A stretch of DNA of 64,000 nt from Aquipseudomonas guryensis (GTDB lineage Bacteria; Pseudomonadota; Gammaproteobacteria; Pseudomonadales; Pseudomonadaceae): the NCBI RefSeq assembly GCF_014164785.1, contig NZ_JACJFN010000001.1, positions 1,178,001 through 1,242,000 of the forward strand, given 5' to 3'. The translations under genes were made by a program, and so were the position numbers. This document shows positions 26,795 through 35,177 of this stretch, one piece after another (positions within the stretch are counted from its first letter, which is position 1; each line of letters starts with the position of its first letter). The notes beneath the pieces were generated by a model. It saw nothing but the letters and a program-made list of their open reading frames with translations, was not told the origin of the DNA and did no database searches.

Positions 26795-27550
26795 TCAGAG
26801 TTCGGCTGGCTCTATGCCTGCGCGGCGCCGCTCTACCTCTTCCTGCAATGCTGTGCCGACTACTTCTAAATAGCCGTTGGTGACGTAGTTTGCTTCGTCA
26901 CAAATAATGCTTTTACCTTCATGTATCCAGATGACCCGGTCGCACAAGGACTTAATAGCGTCCATGCTGTGTGAAACCAGAACGACGGTTTTGTTGGAGC
27001 TGATCTTCTGCTTCATTGCCTTGTGCGATTTGTCTTTGAAGTTTTGGTCGCCGACCCCCAAGACTTCATCGATCAATAAAATATCCGGATCTGCATGAAT
27101 CGCTACTGCAAAGCCAAGTCGAGCGCGCATGCCGGTGGAATAACTACCTACGGGGCGTTCGAAGAAGGCTCCCAGTCCACTGAATTTGTGAATATCTTCG
27201 AGTAAGGACTTGATGTGAGCCAGGCTCATACCTAGTAGTAGGCCGCTGATAATGGCGTTTTCCCGGCCCGATAGTTCGTTTTTCAACCCGACATTGAGTG
27301 CTAGTAGGCTGGCGGTTGTGCCGGGCTCGCGCCACAGCTCCCCGCAGTCCGGCTCAACAATTCCCGCGATCATTCGCAGCAGGGTGCTTTTTCCTGCCCC
27401 GTTGGCGCCGATCACGCCTAGCGTTTCTCCAGCGCGAAGATCAAAACTCACATCTTTCAGCGCCCAGTAGTGGTCATAGCGCAGAAAGCCTGCCCGCTGG
27501 CGATAGCAGATACCTACATTCTTGGCTTCGAGTATTTTCTTTCCGCTCAT
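26795..27550 (-). CDS. wzt: Polysaccharide ABC exporter ATPase (Wzt-like)
   Basis: The 251-residue product is a nucleotide-binding subunit with Walker A GANGAGKS at 48-55, ABC signature YSTGM at 137-141, and Walker B DILLIDEVLGVGD from 156. The CYRQRAGFLRYDHYWALKDVSF opening is typical of O-antigen/teichoic-acid exporters. It lacks the C-terminal carbohydrate-binding domain found in some Wzt proteins, so it is the short form. It works with the permease that ends eight bases upstream. Together they would move an undecaprenyl-linked glycan across the inner membrane. Confidence 0.92.
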   Translation of the reverse strand: MSGKKILEAKNVGICYRQRAGFLRYDHYWALKDVSFDLRAGETLGVIGANGAGKSTLLRMIAGIVEPDCGELWREPGTTASLLALNVGLKNELSGRENAIISGLLLGMSLAHIKSLLEDIHKFSGLGAFFERPVGSYSTGMRARLGFAVAIHADPDILLIDEVLGVGDQNFKDKSHKAMKQKISSNKTVVLVSHSMDAIKSLCDRVIWIHEGKSIICDEANYVTNGYLEVVGTALQEEVERRRAGIEPAEL

Positions 27551-27558
27551 AGCACTCT

Positions 27559-28347
27559 TCAGAGCATCAGCTTGGGATAACGCCGCTCATTCTTGCGAAT
27601 GAACAGCACGGCAAATATCAGCAGGGGTGTAGCCACTACAAGTACATACAAAAGATGTGATGGGTCAGGCCACTGATTGTGCAGTAGCACGCTGCGGAAA
27701 GCCTGAATCAGGACAACCATGGGGTTGAGTTCAAAGGCAAAGCGCAGCGAGTCGGGCATCCGGTCGGCCGTGAAGAATATTCCCGACAGGAACATCATCA
27801 CCATCAAAAGGTTATCTACGACCTGTTTGAAGTCTTGCGCCAAAGGAATGATGCCGGCGAGCAACAGCCCTACAGCCGTAACCAGATAAAGCTGTGTCAG
27901 GATAATGGGTACCAAGGCAAGCCAGTGCAGCGAGGGCCGTTTGCCGATGGCAAGCAAAAACACCAGCAGCAGCACTAGAACAATGATGAACTTGAATGCA
28001 TTGCTGAAAATCTGAATAAGCACGAGAAGGCTTTTGGGAATGTGAATCTGCTGGATCAGGCCGGCGTTGCCCACGATGGCCACGCTAGCTTGGCGCACAG
28101 TACTGTCGAACCACTTCCAGACAACCATCCCGATCAGCAAAAATGGGGCGTAATCCTCCCCCCCCTGGCGCAAGGCGAGGGCGAAAACGACATAGAAGGC
28201 GCCCATGTACAGAACAGGATCAATGATCCACCAGAGAAAGCCTAGGAAGCGCCTAGCGACTTCGGTGCGTAGGTCGCTATAGATTCCATACAGCAAAATT
28301 TCCTTGTAATTCATCCCGACAAAGGCCGATTGAAAAGGGGCGATCAT
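27559..28347 (-). CDS. wzm: Polysaccharide ABC exporter permease (Wzm-like)
   Basis: The 262-residue product is an ABC-2 type permease with about six membrane segments (FLWWIIDPVLYMGAFYVVFA, FIIVLVLLLVFLLAIG, LVTAVGLLLAGIIPLA, and others) and the typical LGFLWWIIDP motif after the N-terminal amphipathic helix. It is the first gene of the leftward operon and faces the small sulfotransferase gene across a 99-base region that must hold promoters for both directions. The codon use and GC are lower than in the flanking core genes. Confidence 0.92.
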   Translation of the reverse strand: MIAPFQSAFVGMNYKEILLYGIYSDLRTEVARRFLGFLWWIIDPVLYMGAFYVVFALALRQGGEDYAPFLLIGMVVWKWFDSTVRQASVAIVGNAGLIQQIHIPKSLLVLIQIFSNAFKFIIVLVLLLVFLLAIGKRPSLHWLALVPIILTQLYLVTAVGLLLAGIIPLAQDFKQVVDNLLMVMMFLSGIFFTADRMPDSLRFAFELNPMVVLIQAFRSVLLHNQWPDPSHLLYVLVVATPLLIFAVLFIRKNERRYPKLML

Positions 28348-28446
28348 TTAACCACAATGCTCTCCTTTTTCATCACGTTGCCTGCATGACTTGGCGATTT
28401 GCTGCCAGATGGTCGCGCAGTGCCTATAAGAACAATTAGGAAGGCT

Positions 28447-29184
28447 ATGCGGTTTCTCCGATCCTTGTTTGCCCGCGCCGAGGCGCCCCAATCGCGCCCT
28501 GAAAGAGTCACGCTTATGGTGGTGGGCATGCATCGTAGCGGTACCAGTTTTCTGACCGGTTCCTTGCAGCAGTCTGGCCTGGAACTGGGCAAGTTCAGCG
28601 CCTGGAACCCGCATAACCTCAAGGGCAACCGGGAAAATCTGGAGATCGTCGCATTCAGTGACGAGGTTTTGGCTGCTCGTGGATTTGCCTGGGATAACCC
28701 ACCAACCGAGCCGGTGGTATGGACCGACGCGGAACGTAGCAGGGCTCGCGAATTGATTGCCGATTACGATGGCGTGGCGCGCTGGGGGTTCAAGGATCCA
28801 CGCGCCTTGTTGCTAGTCGAGGGGTGGCAAGAGCTGTTGCCGGAGCTACGTTTCGTCGGAATTTTCCGTCACCCGACAGCAGTCGCTCAATCTCTTGCGG
28901 CACGCGGCGGTATGCCTCAGGAGCAGGCGTTTGCCCTCTGGCTGGCATACAACAAGCGGTTGCTCAAATTGTATCGGGAGGGTGCATTTCCTTTGCTGTG
29001 CTTCGACGAAGACGAGGCCGTGCTGCATCGCAAGCTGGATGTTGTTCTCGAAGAGCTCGGGCTTGAGCCTTCAACCGAAGAGCGCTTCTTTAGCCCTGAA
29101 CTGAAACACCACAAGCAAATGCGTCAGTCGCTACCTGCCGAGCTGCAGAAGCTCTATCGCGAATTGTGTCGCTGTGCGCGCTAA
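28447..29184 (+). CDS. Small sulfotransferase
   Basis: The 245-residue product has the PAPS-binding loop GMHRSGTSFL from residue 27, GFKDPRALLL and the FRHPTAVAQSLAARGG motif that contacts the 3'-phosphate in sulfotransferases. It is likely cytosolic and would sulfate a glycan or lipid intermediate. The ATG at 28447 has AGGAAGG upstream; an earlier in-frame start would add 16 residues. Its motif matches the N-terminal domain of the 1048-residue protein on the other strand, so the locus encodes two sulfotransferases. It starts the rightward operon. Confidence 0.87.
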   Translation: MRFLRSLFARAEAPQSRPERVTLMVVGMHRSGTSFLTGSLQQSGLELGKFSAWNPHNLKGNRENLEIVAFSDEVLAARGFAWDNPPTEPVVWTDAERSRARELIADYDGVARWGFKDPRALLLVEGWQELLPELRFVGIFRHPTAVAQSLAARGGMPQEQAFALWLAYNKRLLKLYREGAFPLLCFDEDEAVLHRKLDVVLEELGLEPSTEERFFSPELKHHKQMRQSLPAELQKLYRELCRCAR

Positions 29185-29197
29185 CGGGTACTGATTG

Positions 29198-30118
29198 ATG
29201 TCGATTTTTCGCCGAATTCCCCGCCTTTCGATTGTGCTAATCGTCTACAAAATGCCTGATCAGGCGGATAAAACGCTTTATTCGCTGAGCCCTGCCTATC
29301 AGCAGGGTGTCAGTGAGGACGATTACGAAGTGATAGTGGTCGAGAACCACTCCGACCGCCTGCTGGGGCAGGAGCGGGCACTGCGGCATGCGTCCAACGT
29401 TCGCTACTTCCACCGTCAGGAAACGCTGCGTTCCCCTGTAAATGCCATTAATTTTGGTGCTGAGCAGGCGACCGGTAGTCATATTGCGATCATGATTGAC
29501 GGCGCGCGCATGGTCACGCCCGGTGTGGTACGTCTGGCTCTTGAGGCTTTTCGTATGGCACCCCATGCGGCGGTATCCGCGCCTGGTTACCACATCGGTC
29601 ACAAGCTGCAGCAGGTGGCTGTCAACGAAGGCTATGACGAGAAAGCCGAGGCCAAGCTGTTGGCTAGCATTGAGTGGCCCAAGGACGGTTATCGCCTGTA
29701 TGACATAGCTGTACTCAGTGGCTCCTGTCAGGGCGGGTTTTTCCGCTCTAACTATGAGAGCAATTTCATCTGCATGTCGGTGCGCAAGTGGCAGGCACTT
29801 GGCGGGATGGATGTCCGTTACAACGACTTTGGCGGAGGCAACGCCAACCTGGATCTCTACAAACGCCTGCTGGAATATCCCGATACGCCTTTTTACCTGT
29901 TGTTCGGAGAGGGTTCGTTTCACCAGTTCCATGGTGGCGTGACGACCGGTACGCGCAAGGCCGAACGCGATGTGATCTACAAGGCACTGGATGATCAGGA
30001 TCGCGAAATCCGCGGTGATGACCGCTCGCCACCGGATGTGCGACCGATCCTGCTGGGTAGCCCGCATCCAAGTGTCTATCGCTTCGTGCGGCTGTCGCTG
30101 GAAAAGGTGGGTGGATAG
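29198..30118 (+). CDS. Family 2 glycosyltransferase, copy 1 of a tandem pair
   Basis: The 306-residue product opens LSIVLIVYKMPDQADKTLYS and has DYEVIVVENHS and IAIMIDGARMVTPGVV, as expected of a GT-A transferase, though the usual DXD is replaced by IDGAR. The C-terminal part has GEGSFHQFHGGVTT. Those motifs are almost the same as in the next gene. ATG at 29198 or the TTG just before it could start. The cytosolic enzyme probably adds a sugar to the surface glycan; donor unknown. It overlaps the next gene by one base. Confidence 0.85.
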   Translation: MSIFRRIPRLSIVLIVYKMPDQADKTLYSLSPAYQQGVSEDDYEVIVVENHSDRLLGQERALRHASNVRYFHRQETLRSPVNAINFGAEQATGSHIAIMIDGARMVTPGVVRLALEAFRMAPHAAVSAPGYHIGHKLQQVAVNEGYDEKAEAKLLASIEWPKDGYRLYDIAVLSGSCQGGFFRSNYESNFICMSVRKWQALGGMDVRYNDFGGGNANLDLYKRLLEYPDTPFYLLFGEGSFHQFHGGVTTGTRKAERDVIYKALDDQDREIRGDDRSPPDVRPILLGSPHPSVYRFVRLSLEKVGG

Positions 30119-31104
30119 TGAGTAAGCCGCTTCTCTCAATCATCGTCATTGCGTATGACATGCCCCGTCAGGCACTCAATACCCTTATCAGCCTCAGTCC
30201 TGCTTATCAGCAGGGCGTTGAGGCGGCGGATTACGAAGTGATCTTGGTGGAGAACCGCTCGAAGCGGAACATGGACGCCGCAGCCATTGCTGCGTTACCC
30301 GGCAACTTCCACTACTTTCTGCGCGACGAATCGGGCGTTTCACCGGCCGCTGCGATCAACTTCGGTTTTGCCCAGGCGCGCGGCCAATTCATCGGCCTGA
30401 TGATTGACGGTGCGCGGATGGTGACGCCGGGTGTAGTGCAGAACGTGCTGATGGCATTTGCCCTGCACGAGTCTGCGATGGTGGCGGTTCCCGGGTATCA
30501 CCTTGGCGAGAACGAGCAGCAATTCCACCTGACTCATAGATATACCGAGGAGAAGGAGCAGGCACTGCTGGATGAGATCGACTGGCAACGCAATGGTTAC
30601 AGCTTGTTCGACATCTCCTGCCTGAGTGGCGCCAACCCCAACGGGGTCTTTCATCCGTTCATGGAGTGTAATTGCCTGTTCATGTCCGCCGAGGTTTTCC
30701 GGGAAATCGGACAGGCAGATGAGCGCTTTGACCTGCCGGGCGGTGGTGCATTGAATCTATGCATCTACCGCAAGGTGGCGATGCATCCGCGTACGCGATT
30801 CTTCATGCTGCCTGGGGAGGGTTCATTCCATCAATTGCACGGAGGGGTGACCACCTCCGAAGTTGAGAAGCGCGAGGCCATCTTGCGTCGGCAGAACGAG
30901 CAACTTACGCAGCTGCTGGGCCAGCCTTTTCGTTCGCCAAGCGTGGAGCCAATCCTGCTGGGTAAAGTACCAAGTTCGGCGCTTCGCTATCTCCAACACT
31001 CCGCCGAGCGGGGCATACACAGGGCTCGTCGTTTTGCCGAGCATAACGAAGAGCTTTATGCCGACGAACGCGCCAAGGAGCGTATGCGTCAGGAGCTTCA
31101 GTGA
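30118..31104 (+). CDS. Family 2 glycosyltransferase, copy 2 of a tandem pair
   Basis: The 328-residue product starts with a GTG at 30118 that shares one base with the upstream TAG. It reads LLSIIVIAYDMPRQALNTLI, DYEVILVENRS, LMIDGARMVTPGVV and GEGSFHQLHGGVTT, closely matching copy 1. A C-terminal charged helix (RRFAEHNEELYADERAKERM) is extra. The pair probably arose by duplication and now may add neighbouring sugars or act as a heterodimer. The overlap with the acyltransferase start (GTGA) shows coupled translation. Confidence 0.85.
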   Translation: MSKPLLSIIVIAYDMPRQALNTLISLSPAYQQGVEAADYEVILVENRSKRNMDAAAIAALPGNFHYFLRDESGVSPAAAINFGFAQARGQFIGLMIDGARMVTPGVVQNVLMAFALHESAMVAVPGYHLGENEQQFHLTHRYTEEKEQALLDEIDWQRNGYSLFDISCLSGANPNGVFHPFMECNCLFMSAEVFREIGQADERFDLPGGGALNLCIYRKVAMHPRTRFFMLPGEGSFHQLHGGVTTSEVEKREAILRRQNEQLTQLLGQPFRSPSVEPILLGKVPSSALRYLQHSAERGIHRARRFAEHNEELYADERAKERMRQELQ

Positions 31105-32192
31105 AGGTCGCTGGGCGACTCAGGCCACTCGATGGGCTTCGTGGCGTGGCTATTCTGCTTGTGATTTTCTATCACGCCTGGGATCAGCTTGGTGTAATGC
31201 CGGAGTTGCCGGAAAGTCTTTTTCCGCTGTCGTTTCTTTGGGCTGGTAATACCGGCGTGACGCTCTTTTTCTTGTTGAGCGGCTTCTTGGTAAGTAGGCC
31301 GTTTTTTGAGGGATTGCAGCGAGGAGAGTTGCCATCCTTTAGTAAGTACGCTCTGCAGCGTGCGCTGCGTATTCTGCCGCCCTACTACGTGGTGGGCTTG
31401 TTCGGTCTTCTCTACACCCAACAATATGATCAGTGGTCGTCGGTATTGCTAATCCGCGCAACAGGCTATGACCTAGGGTATTTCAGTACTGTATGGTGGA
31501 GCCTGGCCACGGAGGTTCAGTTCTACCTGCTAGTGCCCTTTCTGTTTCTGACGCTGTGTAATCTTCAACGCCGGAAAGCAATGCTGTTGCTGTGTGGGGT
31601 TGGTCTGGCTCTTTACCTGCTGGTTATCAGTAAATGGGCTGCTGGCCGCATAGGCTTTGAATTGCAGTACCGCCTGATTCTTTCAGTGATAGGGCAGATG
31701 CCGGCTTTTCTGGTCGGTATGCTTTTGGTCTTGCTGCTCAAGCATGGGCATCGACGCCTGAGCGTGTCCATGTCGACGCTGATCTTGTCGGTTTTATTGC
31801 TGCTCTTAGCCTGGGTATTATCACCTGCTGCGGCAATGCAGCCGCAAAACTACATTTGGCATGCGCCTTGGTATGTGTTGCCAGAGGCCCTGCTGTGGGG
31901 GGGCATCACCTGGGTCATGTTAGCGCGTAAGCAGCCGTCATTCAGTCTGCTGGATAATCGACTGACCCGTTTCTTCGGCAAGATATCCTTTTCGTTATAT
32001 CTTGTGCACATGCCGATTATTCAAGTGCTCCAAGAGCATGCTGGGTTTTATGCGTCTTGGCTCGCGGCGATATTAGCTGTGTTGCTCTCTATAGCGCTGG
32101 CTCAAGTATTGTATTGGTTAATCGAAAAGCCTTCTCTTCTTCTCAAAGACAAATTAACGCAACCGCAAATTCTGCAGGGAATAAAAACATGA
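31101..32192 (+). CDS. Acyltransferase family 3 membrane protein
   Basis: The 363-residue product has about ten membrane segments and the AT3 signature near the N terminus (LRPLDGLRGVAILLVIFYHA), followed by LFFLLSGFLVSRPFFEG and TVWWSLATEVQFYLLVP. Such proteins O-acetylate or otherwise acylate surface sugars, drawing on cytosolic acyl-CoA. The start is a GTG at 31101 with AGGAG upstream, overlapping the previous stop. A second family member lies at 33233, so two different acyl modifications are possible. Confidence 0.9.
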   Translation: MKVAGRLRPLDGLRGVAILLVIFYHAWDQLGVMPELPESLFPLSFLWAGNTGVTLFFLLSGFLVSRPFFEGLQRGELPSFSKYALQRALRILPPYYVVGLFGLLYTQQYDQWSSVLLIRATGYDLGYFSTVWWSLATEVQFYLLVPFLFLTLCNLQRRKAMLLLCGVGLALYLLVISKWAAGRIGFELQYRLILSVIGQMPAFLVGMLLVLLLKHGHRRLSVSMSTLILSVLLLLLAWVLSPAAAMQPQNYIWHAPWYVLPEALLWGGITWVMLARKQPSFSLLDNRLTRFFGKISFSLYLVHMPIIQVLQEHAGFYASWLAAILAVLLSIALAQVLYWLIEKPSLLLKDKLTQPQILQGIKT

Positions 32193-32953
32193 GCCTTGTT
32201 TACATGCCGCCTTCAATCCGCCGTTTCGAACCCCTGCATATGGTGTTCAGTACTTGGGTTGATCATTTGCCATTTGGTTACGACTTGGTTGCTGCCCTGC
32301 GGCCGAAGATGCTGGTCGAGTTGGGTACTCACAAAGGGTTGTCCTATTTCACCTTTTGCCAATCGATGAAGGAAAATGAGATCGACGGTCTGTGCTACGC
32401 CATTGACACATTTGAGGGTGATGAGCACACCGACAAGTACGACGAGTCGGTATTCAACTCAGTGAATGGCCACAACCGTCAGCACTACCACGGTTTTTCT
32501 TATCTGATGCGGATGTTCTTTGAAGATGCCTTGAAGCACTTCAATGAAGACAGTGTCGATCTGTTGCATATCGACGGTTTCCACACCTACGAAGCGGTAA
32601 GTGCTGACTTCGCCAACTGGTATCCGAAGGTCAAACCGGGCGGGATAATCCTGTTCCATGACGTGCAGGCTCGTCTGCAGGATTTCGGAGCCTGGAAATT
32701 CTGGGACGAGATTCGCGGACAACATGAAACGTTCACCTTCAACCATGGCTTTGGCCTGGGTGTTTTGCGCAAGCCGGGCGGTGATCGTAGTCAGGATCCC
32801 GACCTGCTCAAGTTGATGTTCGAAAATCAGACGGAGCAGTCTGCCGCCGCTCTGCGAGCGTTCTATGTGCATGCCAGCAAGCACCTTGAGAATAATCGCA
32901 AGATCAAACGGTTGGGTCAGGGCGCCAATAAGCCGGTAGATGCTGCCTCCTGA
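32189..32953 (+). CDS. Class I SAM-dependent methyltransferase
   Basis: The 254-residue product carries the SAM motif MLVELGTHKGLS from residue 41, CYAIDTFEGDEHTDKY, DSVDLLHIDGFHTYEAV and VKPGGIILFHDV, as in the Methyltransf_24 group found in glycan clusters. It would methylate a sugar hydroxyl, perhaps at the chain end. The ATG at 32189 overlaps the acyltransferase stop (ATGA). A longer frame exists upstream but lies within the acyltransferase gene. Confidence 0.88.
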   Translation: MSLVYMPPSIRRFEPLHMVFSTWVDHLPFGYDLVAALRPKMLVELGTHKGLSYFTFCQSMKENEIDGLCYAIDTFEGDEHTDKYDESVFNSVNGHNRQHYHGFSYLMRMFFEDALKHFNEDSVDLLHIDGFHTYEAVSADFANWYPKVKPGGIILFHDVQARLQDFGAWKFWDEIRGQHETFTFNHGFGLGVLRKPGGDRSQDPDLLKLMFENQTEQSAAALRAFYVHASKHLENNRKIKRLGQGANKPVDAAS

Positions 32954-33232
32954 GGTAGGGCGCCGCGGCCAACAGATATTCTTCATGCGCTTGAGTAGGT
33001 CTGTAATCGGAGTATTTCATTCGAGGTGGCATGGCGATGTCGCCCAATGCTATGCCAACCCGGAATCTACCTATGGCCCGGTATCCCAACATCGGCCTTG
33101 ATTCGATGTACAGAGATGCATGGCGTGGGCAGGGTTATCGTTGCTGGCATTAATATCGGATTGCTGCATCTATTGGGGCGGTGGGCCTCGCGAGCATCTG
33201 TCAGTCTGTAGCGCTATCTGAATAGGGTATTT

Positions 33233-34393
33233 ATGAGTCAGGTGGAAGCAACCGTAGGGCTGCGCCAGCCAGGGAAATACATTGCCCAGTTGGAGTCATT
33301 GCGTGGCTGGGCAATTCTGCTGGTGGTTGCATTTCATTATGTTGGCATCCTGATCACCAACAGTCCTGCAGGGCTAGCGGAAGGGGCTTCGTCATGGCTC
33401 AAGATCATGGCGGCAGGCAATACAGGCGTAACGCTGTTTTTTGTCCTCAGTGGTTTCCTGCTTGTACAGCCTTTCATTCAGGCCCTTAAAGCGGGTGAAC
33501 GGGTAAGCATTGGCCGTTTCTATGGTGCGCGCCTGCTGAGAATATTGCCGCTCTACTACTCGGCGGTTCTGGTGGCCTGGCTGATCAGTTCGAACGGAGC
33601 AAGTGCGTTCAAGGCATTGCTATTTATCCCGGTAGGCTTCGATATTTTTCCGTTCAGCGTGCCTTGGTGGTCGTTGTGCACGGAGGTGCAGTTCTATCTG
33701 CTGCTGCCTTGGGTGATGTTGGGCCTGCACTTTAGATGGGGTCGTTATTTGGTTTTGGCTGCAGCAGCAGTCTGGTTCGGCCTGCATTGCTACTTCCTTT
33801 TGCAGCCGAAGGGACAGTCTTTAGCGCTGCAATCTTCGCTCTTTGGGCGGGGGCTGGCTTTCCTCGTGGGAGGGATATGCGGCTGGTTCTATCTCAGCGG
33901 CGGCCTCGTCCGCTTGGCGGGGGCGCCACGGATTACAGCCTTCTGCTCGCTGCTACTGCTTGCGACACTGCTCGCGCTGTTGCATTGGTATGGGAGCGTT
34001 GGGCAGAAGAACGCCATTCTGATCATGCCGCTGTATCACGATCTTGAAGCGCTATTGTGGGGGGGGCTGCTGCTCGCAAGCCTCTGTATTACTGGCCGTA
34101 CGATGTGGCTGTTCGTCAATCCGTTATTTAGTCACTTTGGCACCATCTCCTACTCCCTGTATCTGGTGCACGTGCCGATCCAGTTCTACCTTATATACCC
34201 GCTCAAGGCTGCCTCTGGAGGGACGTGGGTGCCCGATGATCCACGCAGCCTGGCGATCATCGGGGCTAGCTTCGTCCTTTCCTGGCTGTTGGCGATAGTT
34301 TGCTATCGCCTTATCGAGAGACCTTTCCTGAAGCTCAAGTCACACCTGCCGGTGCTTACCGATAGGCTTCGGGGACGTCCTGCCAGAGCGTAG
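33233..34393 (+). CDS. Acyltransferase family 3 membrane protein, second
   Basis: The 386-residue product has the AT3 layout: YIAQLESLRGWAILLVVAFH, VTLFFVLSGFLLVQPFI, ILPLYYSAVLVAW and PWWSLCTEVQFYLLLPW. It shares these landmarks with the gene at 31101 but differs in the C-terminal half. It has its own ATG after a 279-base gap without a convincing gene (only short low-quality frames). Its last 38 bases overlap the convergent oxygenase gene. Likely role: acylation of the exported glycan at the inner membrane. Confidence 0.9.
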   Translation: MSQVEATVGLRQPGKYIAQLESLRGWAILLVVAFHYVGILITNSPAGLAEGASSWLKIMAAGNTGVTLFFVLSGFLLVQPFIQALKAGERVSIGRFYGARLLRILPLYYSAVLVAWLISSNGASAFKALLFIPVGFDIFPFSVPWWSLCTEVQFYLLLPWVMLGLHFRWGRYLVLAAAAVWFGLHCYFLLQPKGQSLALQSSLFGRGLAFLVGGICGWFYLSGGLVRLAGAPRITAFCSLLLLATLLALLHWYGSVGQKNAILIMPLYHDLEALLWGGLLLASLCITGRTMWLFVNPLFSHFGTISYSLYLVHVPIQFYLIYPLKAASGGTWVPDDPRSLAIIGASFVLSWLLAIVCYRLIERPFLKLKSHLPVLTDRLRGRPARA

Positions 34394-35159
34394 CGAATCC
34401 AGGCTCGGCCTCTCCTGCAGGGCGACCGTTGGTGTAGTAGTAGAGCGCCATGGATTTGCGATAAACATCTTCCGGGCAGGTCAGTGGCTGCGGATGACCG
34501 TGATAAGAGGTCGACGTGGTATTGAACACGACACAGCGGTTCAGGATCGGCAGGATCCGCTTTGGCGGCCCCTGCATTTCCTTGTCCCAAAGTTCTAGAT
34601 GGCCGCCATAGCTTTCTGGCCAGTCCTGGTTCAGGTAGAGCAGAAAATTCAGGCGGCGGTCGAGGGCGAATTCGCGGTGAGTCGCGAAGTCGGCATGCAC
34701 CTTGAGAAACCCTCCGCGTCCGATCTGGTGAATGCCGGCGCCGCGCAGGTTTGGATCCGGAATCAGATGTTCGATGCCGGTCATGGCAGCAAGAAAGTGC
34801 AAGAAGTACTGAGAGTTCAGCTCCCAGATCAGCTGGCGATAGGTTGGCGGCATCTGCAAGCTATCGCGGATGTTGCGCTTGTCCTTCTGGACATATTCCC
34901 CGCTGTTTTTATCTTTGTGTGTAGCATCGTTCCACACCGGTAGACTCTGGTCTTGGGGATATTCCTGCAGCAGTTTTGCAAGAGTGCTGGCCGGCAGAAA
35001 ATCATCGATAACGATGTGGGGAAAAGGCTGATTACGCTGATAGATACCTGCCAGCTGCTCTTGAGCATCTCTAAGCGCCTGATAGTTGATCAGCAGGCCT
35101 GACGCGTCCGGTACAGCATGTTGATTACCGGCCAGCTTCGGGAATAATGCGTCACTCAT
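34356..35159 (-). CDS. 2-oxoglutarate/Fe(II)-dependent oxygenase
   Basis: The 267-residue product has the jelly-roll facial triad: H155-A-D157 in FLKVHADFATH and a second His in SYHGHPQPL (residue 220 or 222), with Arg234 or nearby likely to hold 2-oxoglutarate. FPHIVIDDFLPASTLAKLL is the usual opening of prolyl-hydroxylase-like members in polysaccharide loci. It would hydroxylate a sugar, lipid or protein. It is the only leftward gene among rightward ones here and faces the sulfatase across 18 bases. Confidence 0.88.
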   Translation of the reverse strand: MSDALFPKLAGNQHAVPDASGLLINYQALRDAQEQLAGIYQRNQPFPHIVIDDFLPASTLAKLLQEYPQDQSLPVWNDATHKDKNSGEYVQKDKRNIRDSLQMPPTYRQLIWELNSQYFLHFLAAMTGIEHLIPDPNLRGAGIHQIGRGGFLKVHADFATHREFALDRRLNFLLYLNQDWPESYGGHLELWDKEMQGPPKRILPILNRCVVFNTTSTSYHGHPQPLTCPEDVYRKSMALYYYTNGRPAGEAEPGFATLWQDVPEAYR

Positions 35160-35177
35160 TGATTAGAGGTCCTTTTC

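Noticed and set aside
33026..33211. Small gene in the gap between the methyltransferase and second acyltransferase
   Set aside because: 61-codon frame with no ribosome site and no recognisable features; another short frame overlaps it on the other strand.
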